Assembly (NCBI GenBank): GCA_021151825.1
Contig: JAGKWQ010000012.1
Location: 1-64,000 of the forward strand
Direction of reading: 5' to 3'
Source: Cellvibrionaceae bacterium
GTDB lineage: Bacteria; Pseudomonadota; Gammaproteobacteria; Pseudomonadales; Cellvibrionaceae
Length of the DNA: 64,000 bases
Below are positions 54,719 through 63,571 of this stretch, piece after piece; the first letter of the stretch is position 1, and each line of letters opens with the position of its first letter. A model generated the notes under the pieces. The model was not told the origin of the DNA, searched no databases, and was given only the letters and a program-made list of their open reading frames with translations. The position numbers were made by a program, and so were the translations under genes.

Positions 54719-56917
54719 TTATTCCTGCTCCTGGATGTTGACTGAAAAGGCATTGTTACGGAGATGTTCGCGGTTAATCGCAAAACTGATTAATTGCTGG
54801 ATATCCAGAATCAGTGCAACCGCCCCTGTGCCTAAAAGACTTGACCCACCTATCCCCTTCAACGCCTGGAAAATAGGGCCCATGGGTTTTACGACGGTTT
54901 GAATTTCACCGTGCAATTCATCCACAACAATGCCCGCACGTTTTTCACCAAATTGCACCACCACAATTTTTTCACGGCTGTGGTTACCCGGCTGTAACGA
55001 AAAGATTTCACGCAAGCGAATGTAAGGAACCTGATCGCCGCGCAGGTTCACACAATTCTGCCCTTGCACGTGGTTGAGGGAATTTAAATCCACACATTCA
55101 AGAATAGTGTTTTGCGGCACAATAAAATCAATATTACCGGCAGTGACATGGAAGCCATCGATAATCGCCAGCGTAAGTGGAAGGCGAATACTTAAGCTCG
55201 TACCCACGCCCATTTCACTTTCGATTTCAATACCGCCTTGCAGCTCTTCGATATTGCGCTTCACTACATCCATTCCTACACCGCGACCCGACAAGTTGGT
55301 CACTTGTTCGGCAGTCGATAAACCGGGATGGAAAATTAATTGAAATAATTCCTGACGCGAGAGATGCACGCCCTCTTCAATCAAACCATTGGCAATTGCT
55401 TTCTTGCGAATTTTTTCTACATCAAGGCCACCACCGTCATCGTGGATACCGATAACGATATTGCCCGCATCATGACGTGCAGTGAGCTTGATAGTGCCAG
55501 TGTCTGGTTTGTTGCGCGCCTGGCGCATCGCAATAGATTCAATACCGTGATCCATTGCATTACGCACAATGTGCATCAGCGGATCATTTAATTTTTCCAC
55601 CATGGAACGGTCAAGTTCGGTTTCCGCGCCTTCAATTTCCAACTCAATTTCTTTGTTAAGCGATTTGGCGGTATCGCGCACTACGCGTTTGAATTTCTGG
55701 AAAGTATCACCAATAGGAACCATACGTAGTGTGAGTGCTGCATCGCGAATAGCCTCGGTAAAATTTCCCATGGAGGTTACTGCTTCAATCAACGTCGGAT
55801 TGCCCATTTTGGAAGCGAGCAAATCTACACGCTGGCGGTTGATAACCAATTCGCCAATCAAATTAATTAATTTATCCAAACGCTCGGCATCTACACGGAT
55901 AAAACGGTTTTCCGGGCTGGATTTTTTCTCGCTGATTTTTTTCTGCTTATCCAATGCGGCATTGACAATTTCCGGAGCGACAGCTTGTTCTTCAATTAGA
56001 ATATCGCCAAGCATCCCCACCTTACCCAGTGCCTTGGCCTGGTTTTTCTGCGTAGCCAATGCAGCCTCAAGCTCCTGATAGGTGATCGCGTGACTTTTCA
56101 CTAGAATTTCACCCAGGCGTTGGGCATTTTCCGGTAACGACTGGATCAAATTAACGAAGGCATCGATATTACTGCGCGGTGGAATAATTCGGATTGACGA
56201 TTCTTCGCGCACAAACATAAACGCGTCTTCAATTTGCTGCTGACTGGCATTGCTGTTCAGGGTAATTTCAAAACCCAGATATAACTGCTCCGGATCAAAA
56301 TCGTTAAATTCCGGTAAATGATCGGTGATAGTGGTGATATGGGTAATTTCACCCAGTGTGCGCAAAAAACGCAAAATCGAAAAAGGGTCCATGCCATTGC
56401 GCAATAAATCCGGACCAAAACGCACAGAAATATGCCAGGAGTCACGATCTGACGATACGCCTGCATCGCCACCAAAAAAACCTGATGTAGTATTACTTTC
56501 CTGTTTCGCTGCCACAGGAACAACCGCTGCATCAAGCCAGGGTTTTAGTGTGTCGAGTAATGCCAGCCCTTGTGCCAGGCACGTTTCATCATTAGCACGC
56601 TCGTGCATGGCATTTTCTACCAGCACAGCAATGTGATCGCGGCAGGGTAATAAAATACTGAGTAAATCGCCGCTCACCGTGATTTTTTCATCGCGTGCGC
56701 GGTCAAGAACATTCTCCACGATGTGAGTAAAACTCACGATGTCATTCAAGCCAAATAAACCCGCCGAACCTTTGATGGTATGTGCCGCGCGAAAAATTTC
56801 GTTGATGGTCTCCATATCCTTTTCGCCTTCATCCAAACGCAACAAGGCTGCTTCCATTGAATTCAATAAGTCCTCCGCCTCGGCGAAGAATGTCTGCAAG
56901 GCACCGTCAAGATTCAT
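54719..56917 (-). CDS. cheA: Chemotaxis histidine kinase CheA with MshEN-like repeats
   Basis: 732 residues. P1 HPt domain with phospho-acceptor His46 (RAAHTIKGSAG), a P2-like domain (about 160-245), then two LGEIL-type 24-residue repeats (267-290 and 302-325), the P3 dimerisation helices (near 340), P4 kinase (HIVRNAMDHGIE, GRGVGMDVVKRN) and P5 CheW-like domain at the end. The repeats resemble the c-di-GMP-binding MshEN motif of type II/IV secretion ATPases. Such repeats are not part of the textbook CheA layout. Confidence 0.92.
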   Translation of the reverse strand: MNLDGALQTFFAEAEDLLNSMEAALLRLDEGEKDMETINEIFRAAHTIKGSAGLFGLNDIVSFTHIVENVLDRARDEKITVSGDLLSILLPCRDHIAVLVENAMHERANDETCLAQGLALLDTLKPWLDAAVVPVAAKQESNTTSGFFGGDAGVSSDRDSWHISVRFGPDLLRNGMDPFSILRFLRTLGEITHITTITDHLPEFNDFDPEQLYLGFEITLNSNASQQQIEDAFMFVREESSIRIIPPRSNIDAFVNLIQSLPENAQRLGEILVKSHAITYQELEAALATQKNQAKALGKVGMLGDILIEEQAVAPEIVNAALDKQKKISEKKSSPENRFIRVDAERLDKLINLIGELVINRQRVDLLASKMGNPTLIEAVTSMGNFTEAIRDAALTLRMVPIGDTFQKFKRVVRDTAKSLNKEIELEIEGAETELDRSMVEKLNDPLMHIVRNAMDHGIESIAMRQARNKPDTGTIKLTARHDAGNIVIGIHDDGGGLDVEKIRKKAIANGLIEEGVHLSRQELFQLIFHPGLSTAEQVTNLSGRGVGMDVVKRNIEELQGGIEIESEMGVGTSLSIRLPLTLAIIDGFHVTAGNIDFIVPQNTILECVDLNSLNHVQGQNCVNLRGDQVPYIRLREIFSLQPGNHSREKIVVVQFGEKRAGIVVDELHGEIQTVVKPMGPIFQALKGIGGSSLLGTGAVALILDIQQLISFAINREHLRNNAFSVNIQEQE

Positions 56918-56928
56918 AGGGGTTTCCT

Positions 56929-57228
56929 TTAGAGAGCGAATTGGCTATTCACATCCAGCGCAACCAGTACACTCTCGACTGATTCATTGCTTTTAGTGAT
57001 AAATACGGACTTATGAATTGCGCTGAAAAACTTCTTCGCGAATAACAGTAGCTGTACGCCAGCGGTATCAATTTCAGTGACTGCATGTAGATCCAACGCA
57101 ATTTTGTCGGCGAGTTTTTCGTAATCGGCAAACAACTCATCTTTTAATTGGCTAACGTTATAAATAGTCAATTCACCTTCAAAAATAAGGGTTGAGGTAT
57201 CCTTGCTTTTTTTGCGTTCGATTTTCAT
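56929..57228 (-). CDS. STAS-domain protein in the chemotaxis operon
   Basis: 99 residues. Single STAS (anti-sigma-factor-antagonist-like) domain: LIFEGELTIYNVSQLKDEL and VTEIDTAGVQLLLFAKKFF. The possible phospho-site is the Thr in DTAG. Located between cheA and cheY, so it likely binds or is phosphorylated by a partner in this pathway; the partner is unknown. Confidence 0.85.
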   Translation of the reverse strand: MKIERKKSKDTSTLIFEGELTIYNVSQLKDELFADYEKLADKIALDLHAVTEIDTAGVQLLLFAKKFFSAIHKSVFITKSNESVESVLVALDVNSQFAL

Positions 57229-57241
57229 AACAGCGCAGCCT

Positions 57242-57604
57242 TTAGATCAGCATGGAAACAGCCTGGAGCATTTGCTCGGGGCGGAATGGTTTTACAATCC
57301 AGGCTTTAGCACCAGCGGCTTGCCCTTCGCGCTTTTTCTCTTCTGCACCTTCGGTGGTCAGCATAATTACCGGTGTAAATTTGTAATTGGCTTTCTGTTT
57401 CATTTCTTTCAAAAAGCTGATGCCATCCATATTCGGCATGTTCACATCAGAGATCACCAGATTAATTTTTTGGCCATCCAGCTTGGTTAGCGCGTCTTTA
57501 CCATCGCTTGCTTCTACTACGGTATAACCGGCACCGCGCAAAGCGATTCCCACCACTTGGCGCACACTCGCCGAGTCATCAACAACCAAAATAACTTTAG
57601 ACAT
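57242..57604 (-). CDS. cheY: Single-domain response regulator CheY
   Basis: 120 residues. Asp9-Asp10 acidic pocket, phospho-acceptor Asp53 (LVISDVNMPNMDG), Thr/Lys switch residues in VIMLTTEG and WIVKPF. It is the CheA substrate that carries the output signal. 14 bp before the STAS gene. Confidence 0.93.
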   Translation of the reverse strand: MSKVILVVDDSASVRQVVGIALRGAGYTVVEASDGKDALTKLDGQKINLVISDVNMPNMDGISFLKEMKQKANYKFTPVIMLTTEGAEEKKREGQAAGAKAWIVKPFRPEQMLQAVSMLI

Positions 57605-57613
57605 TCACTACTC

Positions 57614-58867
57614 CTAAAAGAACGTAATTTCAGAATTGCTCGGCGTTTTGGAATGATGCGACCCGTGATGCACATCGACTTGCTCGAGCGTGGTATAAGT
57701 TTTTTGTATGGCCCGCAGCCATTCCTGAATATCAATCAGCGTCACTGATTCACCATGACGTAAACGTGTTTCCTGGTCAGCGAGGGCGCCTACCAGTTTT
57801 TCCATATCGTCAGTGACGTGGCTCAGAATCTGGCTAACGCGATCCTGAAATTGCAAATTCACCAATACTTCTTCCACACTGGATTGCACTGCCGCGCTTT
57901 CCTGCTCCAACACATGTGCAGATTGCAAAATACTTTCGCTGGAATGCTGGAATTGCTCGAGGACCTGAGCAATGGAGCCTTCGGATTTACTCAAGCGATT
58001 ACTGTCTTGCGCGGCATATTCGGTGGTTCTATCCAATGTGGTTTGCAAGGCAGAATTGACTTGCTCGATACGTTTACCAATGCGCGCCCCCGTTTCACCT
58101 GATCGCGTTGATAAGGTGCGAACCTCATCAGCAACAACGGCGAAACCGCGGCCATATTCACCAGCGCGAGCGGCTTCGATGGCCGCATTGAGCGCTAGCA
58201 AGTTAGTTTGTGATGCAATGCCCGCAACTTCTGCACTCATACCACTAAGCTCAACGGTAATTTTTGATAAGCCGGAAATTTCGGTGAGCAAATCATCGCG
58301 CTGTTCCATGGCCGCGCGTAGAGTTTGGGTGATTTGCCCGAGCTCCGTGTTGGCAAATTGAATCACACCACCTAATCCAGTATCTCCTTTCATACTGCTC
58401 GCGGTGGTTGCAGAACTGGCAACTGCCGCTTGCAAACGCTGATGGATTTCGGAAAAGCGTCCAACCAGTTCAGTGATACTGGACTCTAATTGATGGCGCG
58501 CCAGCTCGGTCTGGCGCTGCCAGGTAGGCAAAAGATCTTTTAATAATTGCTGATAATTTTCCAACAGGATTTTGTAGGTTTGACTTAATTGCTGCGCAAT
58601 TTGTGCGTGCTTTAACTCGGCTTGCAATGCCTCGGCTTGTTTGATGGCGGCGGATGACTGAATCCAGGTAAAGATCGCAGCGGCTACCGCCGCTAATGCG
58701 AGCAGTATTTTCCAGACAAAAGAAAGGGAGCCGCTGAAAATCGCCACTAATGCAATGACGATAATCACACCAACTGCAATGCTGATACCCAATAAGGATA
58801 CATTTCCAGCCGTTGTCGGAGACGAATAGGATGCGGGTGAATTCCCGCTGGAATAGCTATTACTCAT
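57614..58867 (-). CDS. Methyl-accepting chemotaxis protein with membrane-only sensor (MCP 3)
   Basis: 417 residues. Ser-rich N-terminus, two close membrane helices (about 24-48 and 52-67) with almost no periplasmic loop, then a long coiled coil and the signalling hairpin (GIASQTNLLALNAAIEAARAGEYGRGFAVVADEVR). No docking pentapeptide at the C-terminus (SEITFF). First gene of the operon. It may sense a membrane or cytoplasmic signal. Confidence 0.9.
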   Translation of the reverse strand: MSNSYSSGNSPASYSSPTTAGNVSLLGISIAVGVIIVIALVAIFSGSLSFVWKILLALAAVAAAIFTWIQSSAAIKQAEALQAELKHAQIAQQLSQTYKILLENYQQLLKDLLPTWQRQTELARHQLESSITELVGRFSEIHQRLQAAVASSATTASSMKGDTGLGGVIQFANTELGQITQTLRAAMEQRDDLLTEISGLSKITVELSGMSAEVAGIASQTNLLALNAAIEAARAGEYGRGFAVVADEVRTLSTRSGETGARIGKRIEQVNSALQTTLDRTTEYAAQDSNRLSKSEGSIAQVLEQFQHSSESILQSAHVLEQESAAVQSSVEEVLVNLQFQDRVSQILSHVTDDMEKLVGALADQETRLRHGESVTLIDIQEWLRAIQKTYTTLEQVDVHHGSHHSKTPSNSEITFF

Positions 58868-59065
58868 GGTTTATTCCGTCAATATCAATCGCAAAAACAC
58901 AGGTTTGTTGTGTAGGAATCCCTGCGCAATCTGCTCTCAGGAGGGTTCTCTAGGTATAGACGGGGATTAAGGAGGTGTCAAAAGCCCCCGCTGAGTGAAA
59001 TTACTCAGCTAACTCGCTGTAAATACAGGAGTTCAGGACGACGAATGGAGGAAAAAACTTAAATA
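58868..59065. promoter_or_regulatory. Region upstream of the chemotaxis operon
   Basis: 198 bp between the pilin operon terminator and MCP 3. A perfect hairpin GCTGAGT, GAAATT, ACTCAGC lies at 58990-59009. It presumably carries the chemotaxis promoter; no boxes are clear. Confidence 0.35.
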
Positions 59066-59104
59066 AAAAAGCGCAAATTGATTTGGGATCAATTTGCGCT
59101 TTTT
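59066..59104 (-). terminator. Rho-independent terminator of the minor-pilin operon
   Basis: AAAAAGCGCAAATTGAT, TTGGG, ATCAATTTGCGCTTTTT: a perfect 12-bp core flanked by A and T tracts, 21 bp after the last pilin gene on the minus strand. Confidence 0.92.
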
Positions 59105-59125
59105 GAGGGCAAAACTACCAATCTT

Positions 59126-61453
59126 TTAGAGGTAGCGGCTCCAGAGGACTTCAGATTTGGCTGTTGTGCCTGAGCTTCCCCCACTCATATCAGGGATTTT
59201 TGTAGGATCATAACCTTCCGGCAGGTTAGTTAAATCTACTGTTGTGCTTTGCGTTAATTTATTTTTTTCATCTTCATTTTGTTTCAAGCCGGCCGCAGAA
59301 ATATATCCGTAGACGTGCGTACTACCGCCTGTTTCCAGGATATTTCCCGACACAACGGTTCCGTAAATAGCGTTACTTGCCGCCAGATTGATATATCCCC
59401 CCGAGTAAAGAGAACCTGCTGACGCATCTGCCGTATTATAACCACCGGCCAGGATGCCGATGTTACCCACAGGACTAGATGTATATTTATCGCCGACACA
59501 ATAATTAGTTGGATATTGACCTTCAAATGCCTTGGCCGCCGCTGTATTTGCATAGTCGAGTTTACATACTGCATTTTTGGAACTGCCAGAGCTTAATTTT
59601 TCATAAGCTGCTGCGTAATTCAATGCGTAAGAAACTACTGCACCTGAAGTTGATACGTTACCAGTAGCGATAATGGTGTTGTAGTAGGTCCCATTATTCA
59701 ATACAACATCGCCTTTAATCCAAACCACGCCAGGAACAAGTGTTTTACCACCAATGGTAAATTTATCGCGTATTTTTTCACCCTTGGCATCAATAGATGT
59801 GCCGTCGGCAACAGTGAATGAAATACAAGAATTCTTGTCACTTTCACCGTAGCAGAATGCATGAACAGGGTTACTGTCGCTTTTGGCTGCACACAATGTC
59901 TTATCCGAGGTAAGGGTCTTACACAAAAACTCTCTACTGGTACCAGAGCCTTGTACAGCGCGCAAAAAATATGCTCCGTCAGCCACACCTTTTACACTTT
60001 TCACAGTGACCTGAGGCAAACCATCAGCATTAATTTCAAGTGCATAATTCGCTTCAGAGCGTAATAACCACGCATTAACTTTGGGTTGATCTAATGTAAT
60101 TGGTGGTACTTTTTCAGGAATCGTGATGTCAACTACAGGGGTATCAACCTTACCGCCTGAGGACCACCCAGGATAGATTGTAGTGACCGAGCTAGGCTTA
60201 CAGTCCTTAATCATCCCCCCAGCCTTAATGTTGAGGTATTCTGTATAACCCAAAGTACAAATAACATCTCCTACCGCCTCAACCGTTTTGGTTCCCACAT
60301 TAGTCAGGAAGATGTTGCTACCCGATTTAATGTTATCGACGGTTCCATTTGCGTTAACCGTAACAGTACCAAGTGCGGTAATTTTACTCACAGTCGCACT
60401 ACCACTATTTGTTACGTTTCCCTTTGAAAGAACACCGGGGGAACCAGTCATAGTCACGCCACTGAGCGTCACATTACCTATCGATTTGATGAACTCAGTA
60501 ATGTTTCCTCCAGATGTATTAGTTACCGTACCGCCAGCAGTAAGCCGCTTGTGATTGCTGCCGCCACGAGTAATGCTGATATTACGGCGCGCATTTATTT
60601 CATCAACACCGCCACCGCCAGAATCAACTGATCCATTAGCATTGATTTGTGTTACACCGGTTCCCCCTGTCATTCTGACATTACCACAACAGGTATCATC
60701 CGTTGCATCAGGATCACCAAACGCGAAAACTTTTGTAGCACTTGCGCCGCCGACGATCGTGACATTTTTTGCCCACAACTCTTCGACTTTAATATTTGAT
60801 CCAACGGTTATGTTGCCCGTAACAGCCATTTTCTTGAGTCCTGACCCGGTAATGCTAAGGCTGGTTGCATTAAAGTCACCATCGACATTAAAGCTTAAGC
60901 CTGCATCAGGACTCTTGAGATTCATTTCGCCACTCATTTCAAGATCGTTGTAAAAATCCAACACGCCAGTCAACTCAAAGGGGGTAGGTGTAGCACCTGG
61001 CCTCACTTCATAAACCACTTCAATAGTTGACGAGGACTGCCCCGCAGTTGCCACTGAACTGATTTGAGCTTTAATTTTATAATCTTTCTCTGAGGAAGAT
61101 GCAGGTGGGGTAATATCGGTAACAACCGCCATTTGTGTTAAACCTTCCACCCCGGTTCCACTGATAGTCCATTCATTATTTTTTACCAAACCCGCCAATT
61201 GCTCAGCTGTCAGCGTACCCAGCAACTTGCGAACCGCCTCCACTGCCGCCCATGCCCCAGCCTGCGCATTGACCTGAGAGTGCGCAACCAATTGTCGCTC
61301 CTGCGAATTGCGCATGGTATGCATAGTACCCACAGATACAGCAACCAGCCCCACCCCGACCATCAAAATAACCAGAATGGTAGCTACACCGGTTTGCTTG
61401 CGCTGGCCTGCACGACGAACACCAATTCCTAATGCTGCTTTAATCGTTTTCAT
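59126..61453 (-). CDS. Giant PilX-like prepilin with long repetitive body
   Basis: 775 residues from the ATG at 61453 (the frame opens earlier). Prepilin leader KQTG|VATILVILMVG with a hydrophobic helix (no Glu at +5) and a helical neck (NAQAGAWAAVEAVRKLLG). Residues about 170-440 consist of short beta repeats rich in Gly, Thr, Val and Asn (GNITVGSNIKVEELWAKNV, GGNITEFIKSIGNVTLSG, NVTNSGSATVSKITALGTV), suggesting a beta-solenoid; a C-terminal part (about 440-775) holds Cys pairs and more strands. Last gene of a five-gene minor-pilin operon. Typical PilX proteins are under 250 residues, so this may be a pilus-tip adhesin. Function inferred. Confidence 0.8.
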   Translation of the reverse strand: MKTIKAALGIGVRRAGQRKQTGVATILVILMVGVGLVAVSVGTMHTMRNSQERQLVAHSQVNAQAGAWAAVEAVRKLLGTLTAEQLAGLVKNNEWTISGTGVEGLTQMAVVTDITPPASSSEKDYKIKAQISSVATAGQSSSTIEVVYEVRPGATPTPFELTGVLDFYNDLEMSGEMNLKSPDAGLSFNVDGDFNATSLSITGSGLKKMAVTGNITVGSNIKVEELWAKNVTIVGGASATKVFAFGDPDATDDTCCGNVRMTGGTGVTQINANGSVDSGGGGVDEINARRNISITRGGSNHKRLTAGGTVTNTSGGNITEFIKSIGNVTLSGVTMTGSPGVLSKGNVTNSGSATVSKITALGTVTVNANGTVDNIKSGSNIFLTNVGTKTVEAVGDVICTLGYTEYLNIKAGGMIKDCKPSSVTTIYPGWSSGGKVDTPVVDITIPEKVPPITLDQPKVNAWLLRSEANYALEINADGLPQVTVKSVKGVADGAYFLRAVQGSGTSREFLCKTLTSDKTLCAAKSDSNPVHAFCYGESDKNSCISFTVADGTSIDAKGEKIRDKFTIGGKTLVPGVVWIKGDVVLNNGTYYNTIIATGNVSTSGAVVSYALNYAAAYEKLSSGSSKNAVCKLDYANTAAAKAFEGQYPTNYCVGDKYTSSPVGNIGILAGGYNTADASAGSLYSGGYINLAASNAIYGTVVSGNILETGGSTHVYGYISAAGLKQNEDEKNKLTQSTTVDLTNLPEGYDPTKIPDMSGGSSGTTAKSEVLWSRYL

Positions 61454-61476
61454 AGCGTCTGCTCGACATGTAGAAA

Positions 61477-62157
61477 TTAAAGATTGGATAAACAAAAATC
61501 ATAACGAAATGGCGCATTGGGACCTGCCGCCGTAGCATCAACTTTCTTGGCCGCAGTAATAGCTGCGTTATCAGCCGTTATAGTTATTTGAGGGTGGGAT
61601 TCTTTAGCCCCCATTCCATAAGGAAAACATGGCGCTGGAGCAATGGAGTCAATGGTGATAACTGGTAAATCTACAGCTGTAGCCTCAGACTTACGAAACT
61701 CAGCGAGTGGATTTACTTCGACCTTATCTGCCTCATTCCAACTGAACGAAGTAAGTGCAGAAGTTTCATCGCAGCCCGTTTTGAGCTTGAGCAACACTAA
61801 TTTACGATGCGTGCCCGCTTCATTGTCTTCGATACGAAAACTTCTGCATTTGGATGAACCATCATTGAATCGCCAATACAGTGTCTTGCCGTCGACTAAT
61901 TGCACATGCGTCTTGCTGGGATCTTTCGCAATGCCATAGCCAGCGCTTTGCAATTCCAATTGCAATGTCAGCATTGCTGATGCGATTTGGCCATCTTGCA
62001 AGGCATCGCTGCGCGCTTGCACCGAGGATTGCACAATGTTTTTGTAGAGCACCATTCCTGCAAGAATACTGATCATGGCGAGCAATAGCCCGACCATTAA
62101 ACTGATCAGTGAAACACCTTTTTGGAAGAAAAAAGACTGCTTATGGAGCGGTCGCAT
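61477..62157 (-). CDS. Minor pilin PilW-like
   Basis: 226 residues from ATG 62157. Prepilin site QKG|VSLISLMVGLLLAMISIL; the usual Glu at +5 is Ser. The rest has the PilW pattern of a long alpha-helix (QIASAMLTLQLELQSAG) and beta-rich globular part with paired Cys. Overlaps pilV by 17 bp. Confidence 0.8.
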   Translation of the reverse strand: MRPLHKQSFFFQKGVSLISLMVGLLLAMISILAGMVLYKNIVQSSVQARSDALQDGQIASAMLTLQLELQSAGYGIAKDPSKTHVQLVDGKTLYWRFNDGSSKCRSFRIEDNEAGTHRKLVLLKLKTGCDETSALTSFSWNEADKVEVNPLAEFRKSEATAVDLPVITIDSIAPAPCFPYGMGAKESHPQITITADNAAITAAKKVDATAAGPNAPFRYDFCLSNL

Positions 62158-62629
62158 CACGCACCTCAACACCACCGACACGGACCTTGTTGACCTCAGT
62201 GCCAACTTCCAGAACAACAGGGCGCATACTCGATACAGTTTGCGCACCCAACGTAGTTGATCCGGTTTTCACATTAGTAATCTGCATATTGACGTTACTG
62301 CAACCTTTAACAACTACTGCTGTTTCTTCAGTCTGCCCAGGCAACTTTACTTTGGGATTACTGCCGGCCGCACATAAATCTGCACCAGCAGAAGTAGTGC
62401 GATTCACCAACATACTGCGCATTTGATTTACAGTGATGTTATTCACTGTTTGCTGTTGCTGGGTATTTGCCATACGTGCTGTCGCATGCATTACACCACC
62501 CCCAATAACACTAAGGATCAGCAAGCCAATAAGTGATTCAATCATCATCCCGCCCAATTGCGTGAATTTGGAGGCAAGCTCAACGGGTGCCTTCTGCAAC
62601 TGCGATGATTTAGTAAAAGCTGCGTTCAT
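62141..62629 (-). CDS. Minor pilin PilV-like
   Basis: 162 residues from ATG 62629 (GGAG 9 nt upstream; an earlier ATG pair opens the frame). Prepilin region QLG|GMMIESLIGLLILSVIGG keeps Glu at +5 if cut after the first Gly. Short globular domain with a Cys pair. Overlaps both neighbours, consistent with one polycistronic mRNA. Confidence 0.8.
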   Translation of the reverse strand: MNAAFTKSSQLQKAPVELASKFTQLGGMMIESLIGLLILSVIGGGVMHATARMANTQQQQTVNNITVNQMRSMLVNRTTSAGADLCAAGSNPKVKLPGQTEETAVVVKGCSNVNMQITNVKTGSTTLGAQTVSSMRPVVLEVGTEVNKVRVGGVEVRDATAP

Positions 62630-63122
62630 CACCATCAACTCCAGTGTGTCCATCATGGGTAAATTTAAAATTCAGGTTAACGCTGCATCCATTGCAATTT
62701 GCTGAGTCCGTCATTGCCAAGCCTTTGTTATTGAAGCAACTGCACGACCACTCCAGCGGGGTAGTATCGTCCTTGTCCTTAAAGGTTTTAACAGTGACGA
62801 CATCAGATAATTTTGCAGTCCATACAGGAGTCAAATCGCATTTGACTTCCTGAGTTGAAGTGGCCGGGACTACTACCTTGATTTCTGATGAAGCAAAACA
62901 GACCCTGCTCGCCGGTTTATCGCCGGTTACGCGCGCGGTATTGCGCAATGCCGCCGCTTTGGCCCTACCTATGGCCTCCTCAACCGCAGAAGCACCTTCA
63001 GCAACCTTCGCATCCTTTACCCAAGCAGAAGTAAATGGCGAAGCTGCAACTGCGATAAGGCCAATGATCAACAGAACAATCATCAGTTCAACTAAAGTCA
63101 CGCCTTGTTGCTTCATAGCCAT
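62610..63122 (-). CDS. Minor pilin FimT/GspH-like
   Basis: 170 residues. Leader MAMKQQG|VTLVELMIVLLIIG with Glu at +5. GspH/FimT pattern AKVAEGASAVEEAIGRAKAAALRN, and a C-terminal domain with five Cys (WSCSCFNNKG, ANCNGCSV). Overlaps pilE by 10 bp and pilV by 20 bp. Primes pilus assembly with the other minor pilins. Confidence 0.85.
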   Translation of the reverse strand: MAMKQQGVTLVELMIVLLIIGLIAVAASPFTSAWVKDAKVAEGASAVEEAIGRAKAAALRNTARVTGDKPASRVCFASSEIKVVVPATSTQEVKCDLTPVWTAKLSDVVTVKTFKDKDDTTPLEWSCSCFNNKGLAMTDSANCNGCSVNLNFKFTHDGHTGVDGDERSFY

Positions 63123-63571
63123 GAACTACCCGGATTGTATTTGCAACCGGACACTTCGCGCTCATTACGATGGGTAAGGCTGATCGTGCAATCTTTTTGG
63201 CGGCTGCTGCTAACACCCACAGCAGATATCTTGTAAGTTGATGAAGTGCTGTCCTCAACCTTGAACTCAAAGTTGGAGGCACTTGACGTCCAGCCAGTGA
63301 AATACCCCTGAATACCGGCCTTGTTGGCCTTTTGCTCACTTGTCAATGTGGGATAAACCAAAGTGCGCTGATAGCGATTTTCAAAATTCAGGCTCAGTGC
63401 AAGCAAATCCGCCTGGACCGAGCGAATTTCACTTTTAGCGACATAGCTGCTGTAGGCAGGAAACGCGATAGCAGCAAGGATTGCCACAATAGCTACAGTG
63501 ATCATAAGTTCGATCAACGTAAACGCCCGCTGAAAACCAAACCTCACCCTCATTGAGGTAACCGATTTCAT
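63113..63571 (-). CDS. pilE: PilE-type minor pilin
   Basis: 152 residues. Prepilin site FQRA|FTLIELMITVAIVAIL: Ala instead of Gly at -1, Glu at +5. PilE globular part (AKSEIRSVQADLLALSLNFENRYQ, SQKDCTISLTHRNEREVSGC with a disulfide pair). Start ATG 63571 with GAGGTG upstream. First gene of the minor-pilin operon within the window; further pilus genes may lie upstream. Confidence 0.88.
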   Translation of the reverse strand: MKSVTSMRVRFGFQRAFTLIELMITVAIVAILAAIAFPAYSSYVAKSEIRSVQADLLALSLNFENRYQRTLVYPTLTSEQKANKAGIQGYFTGWTSSASNFEFKVEDSTSSTYKISAVGVSSSRQKDCTISLTHRNEREVSGCKYNPGSSWL

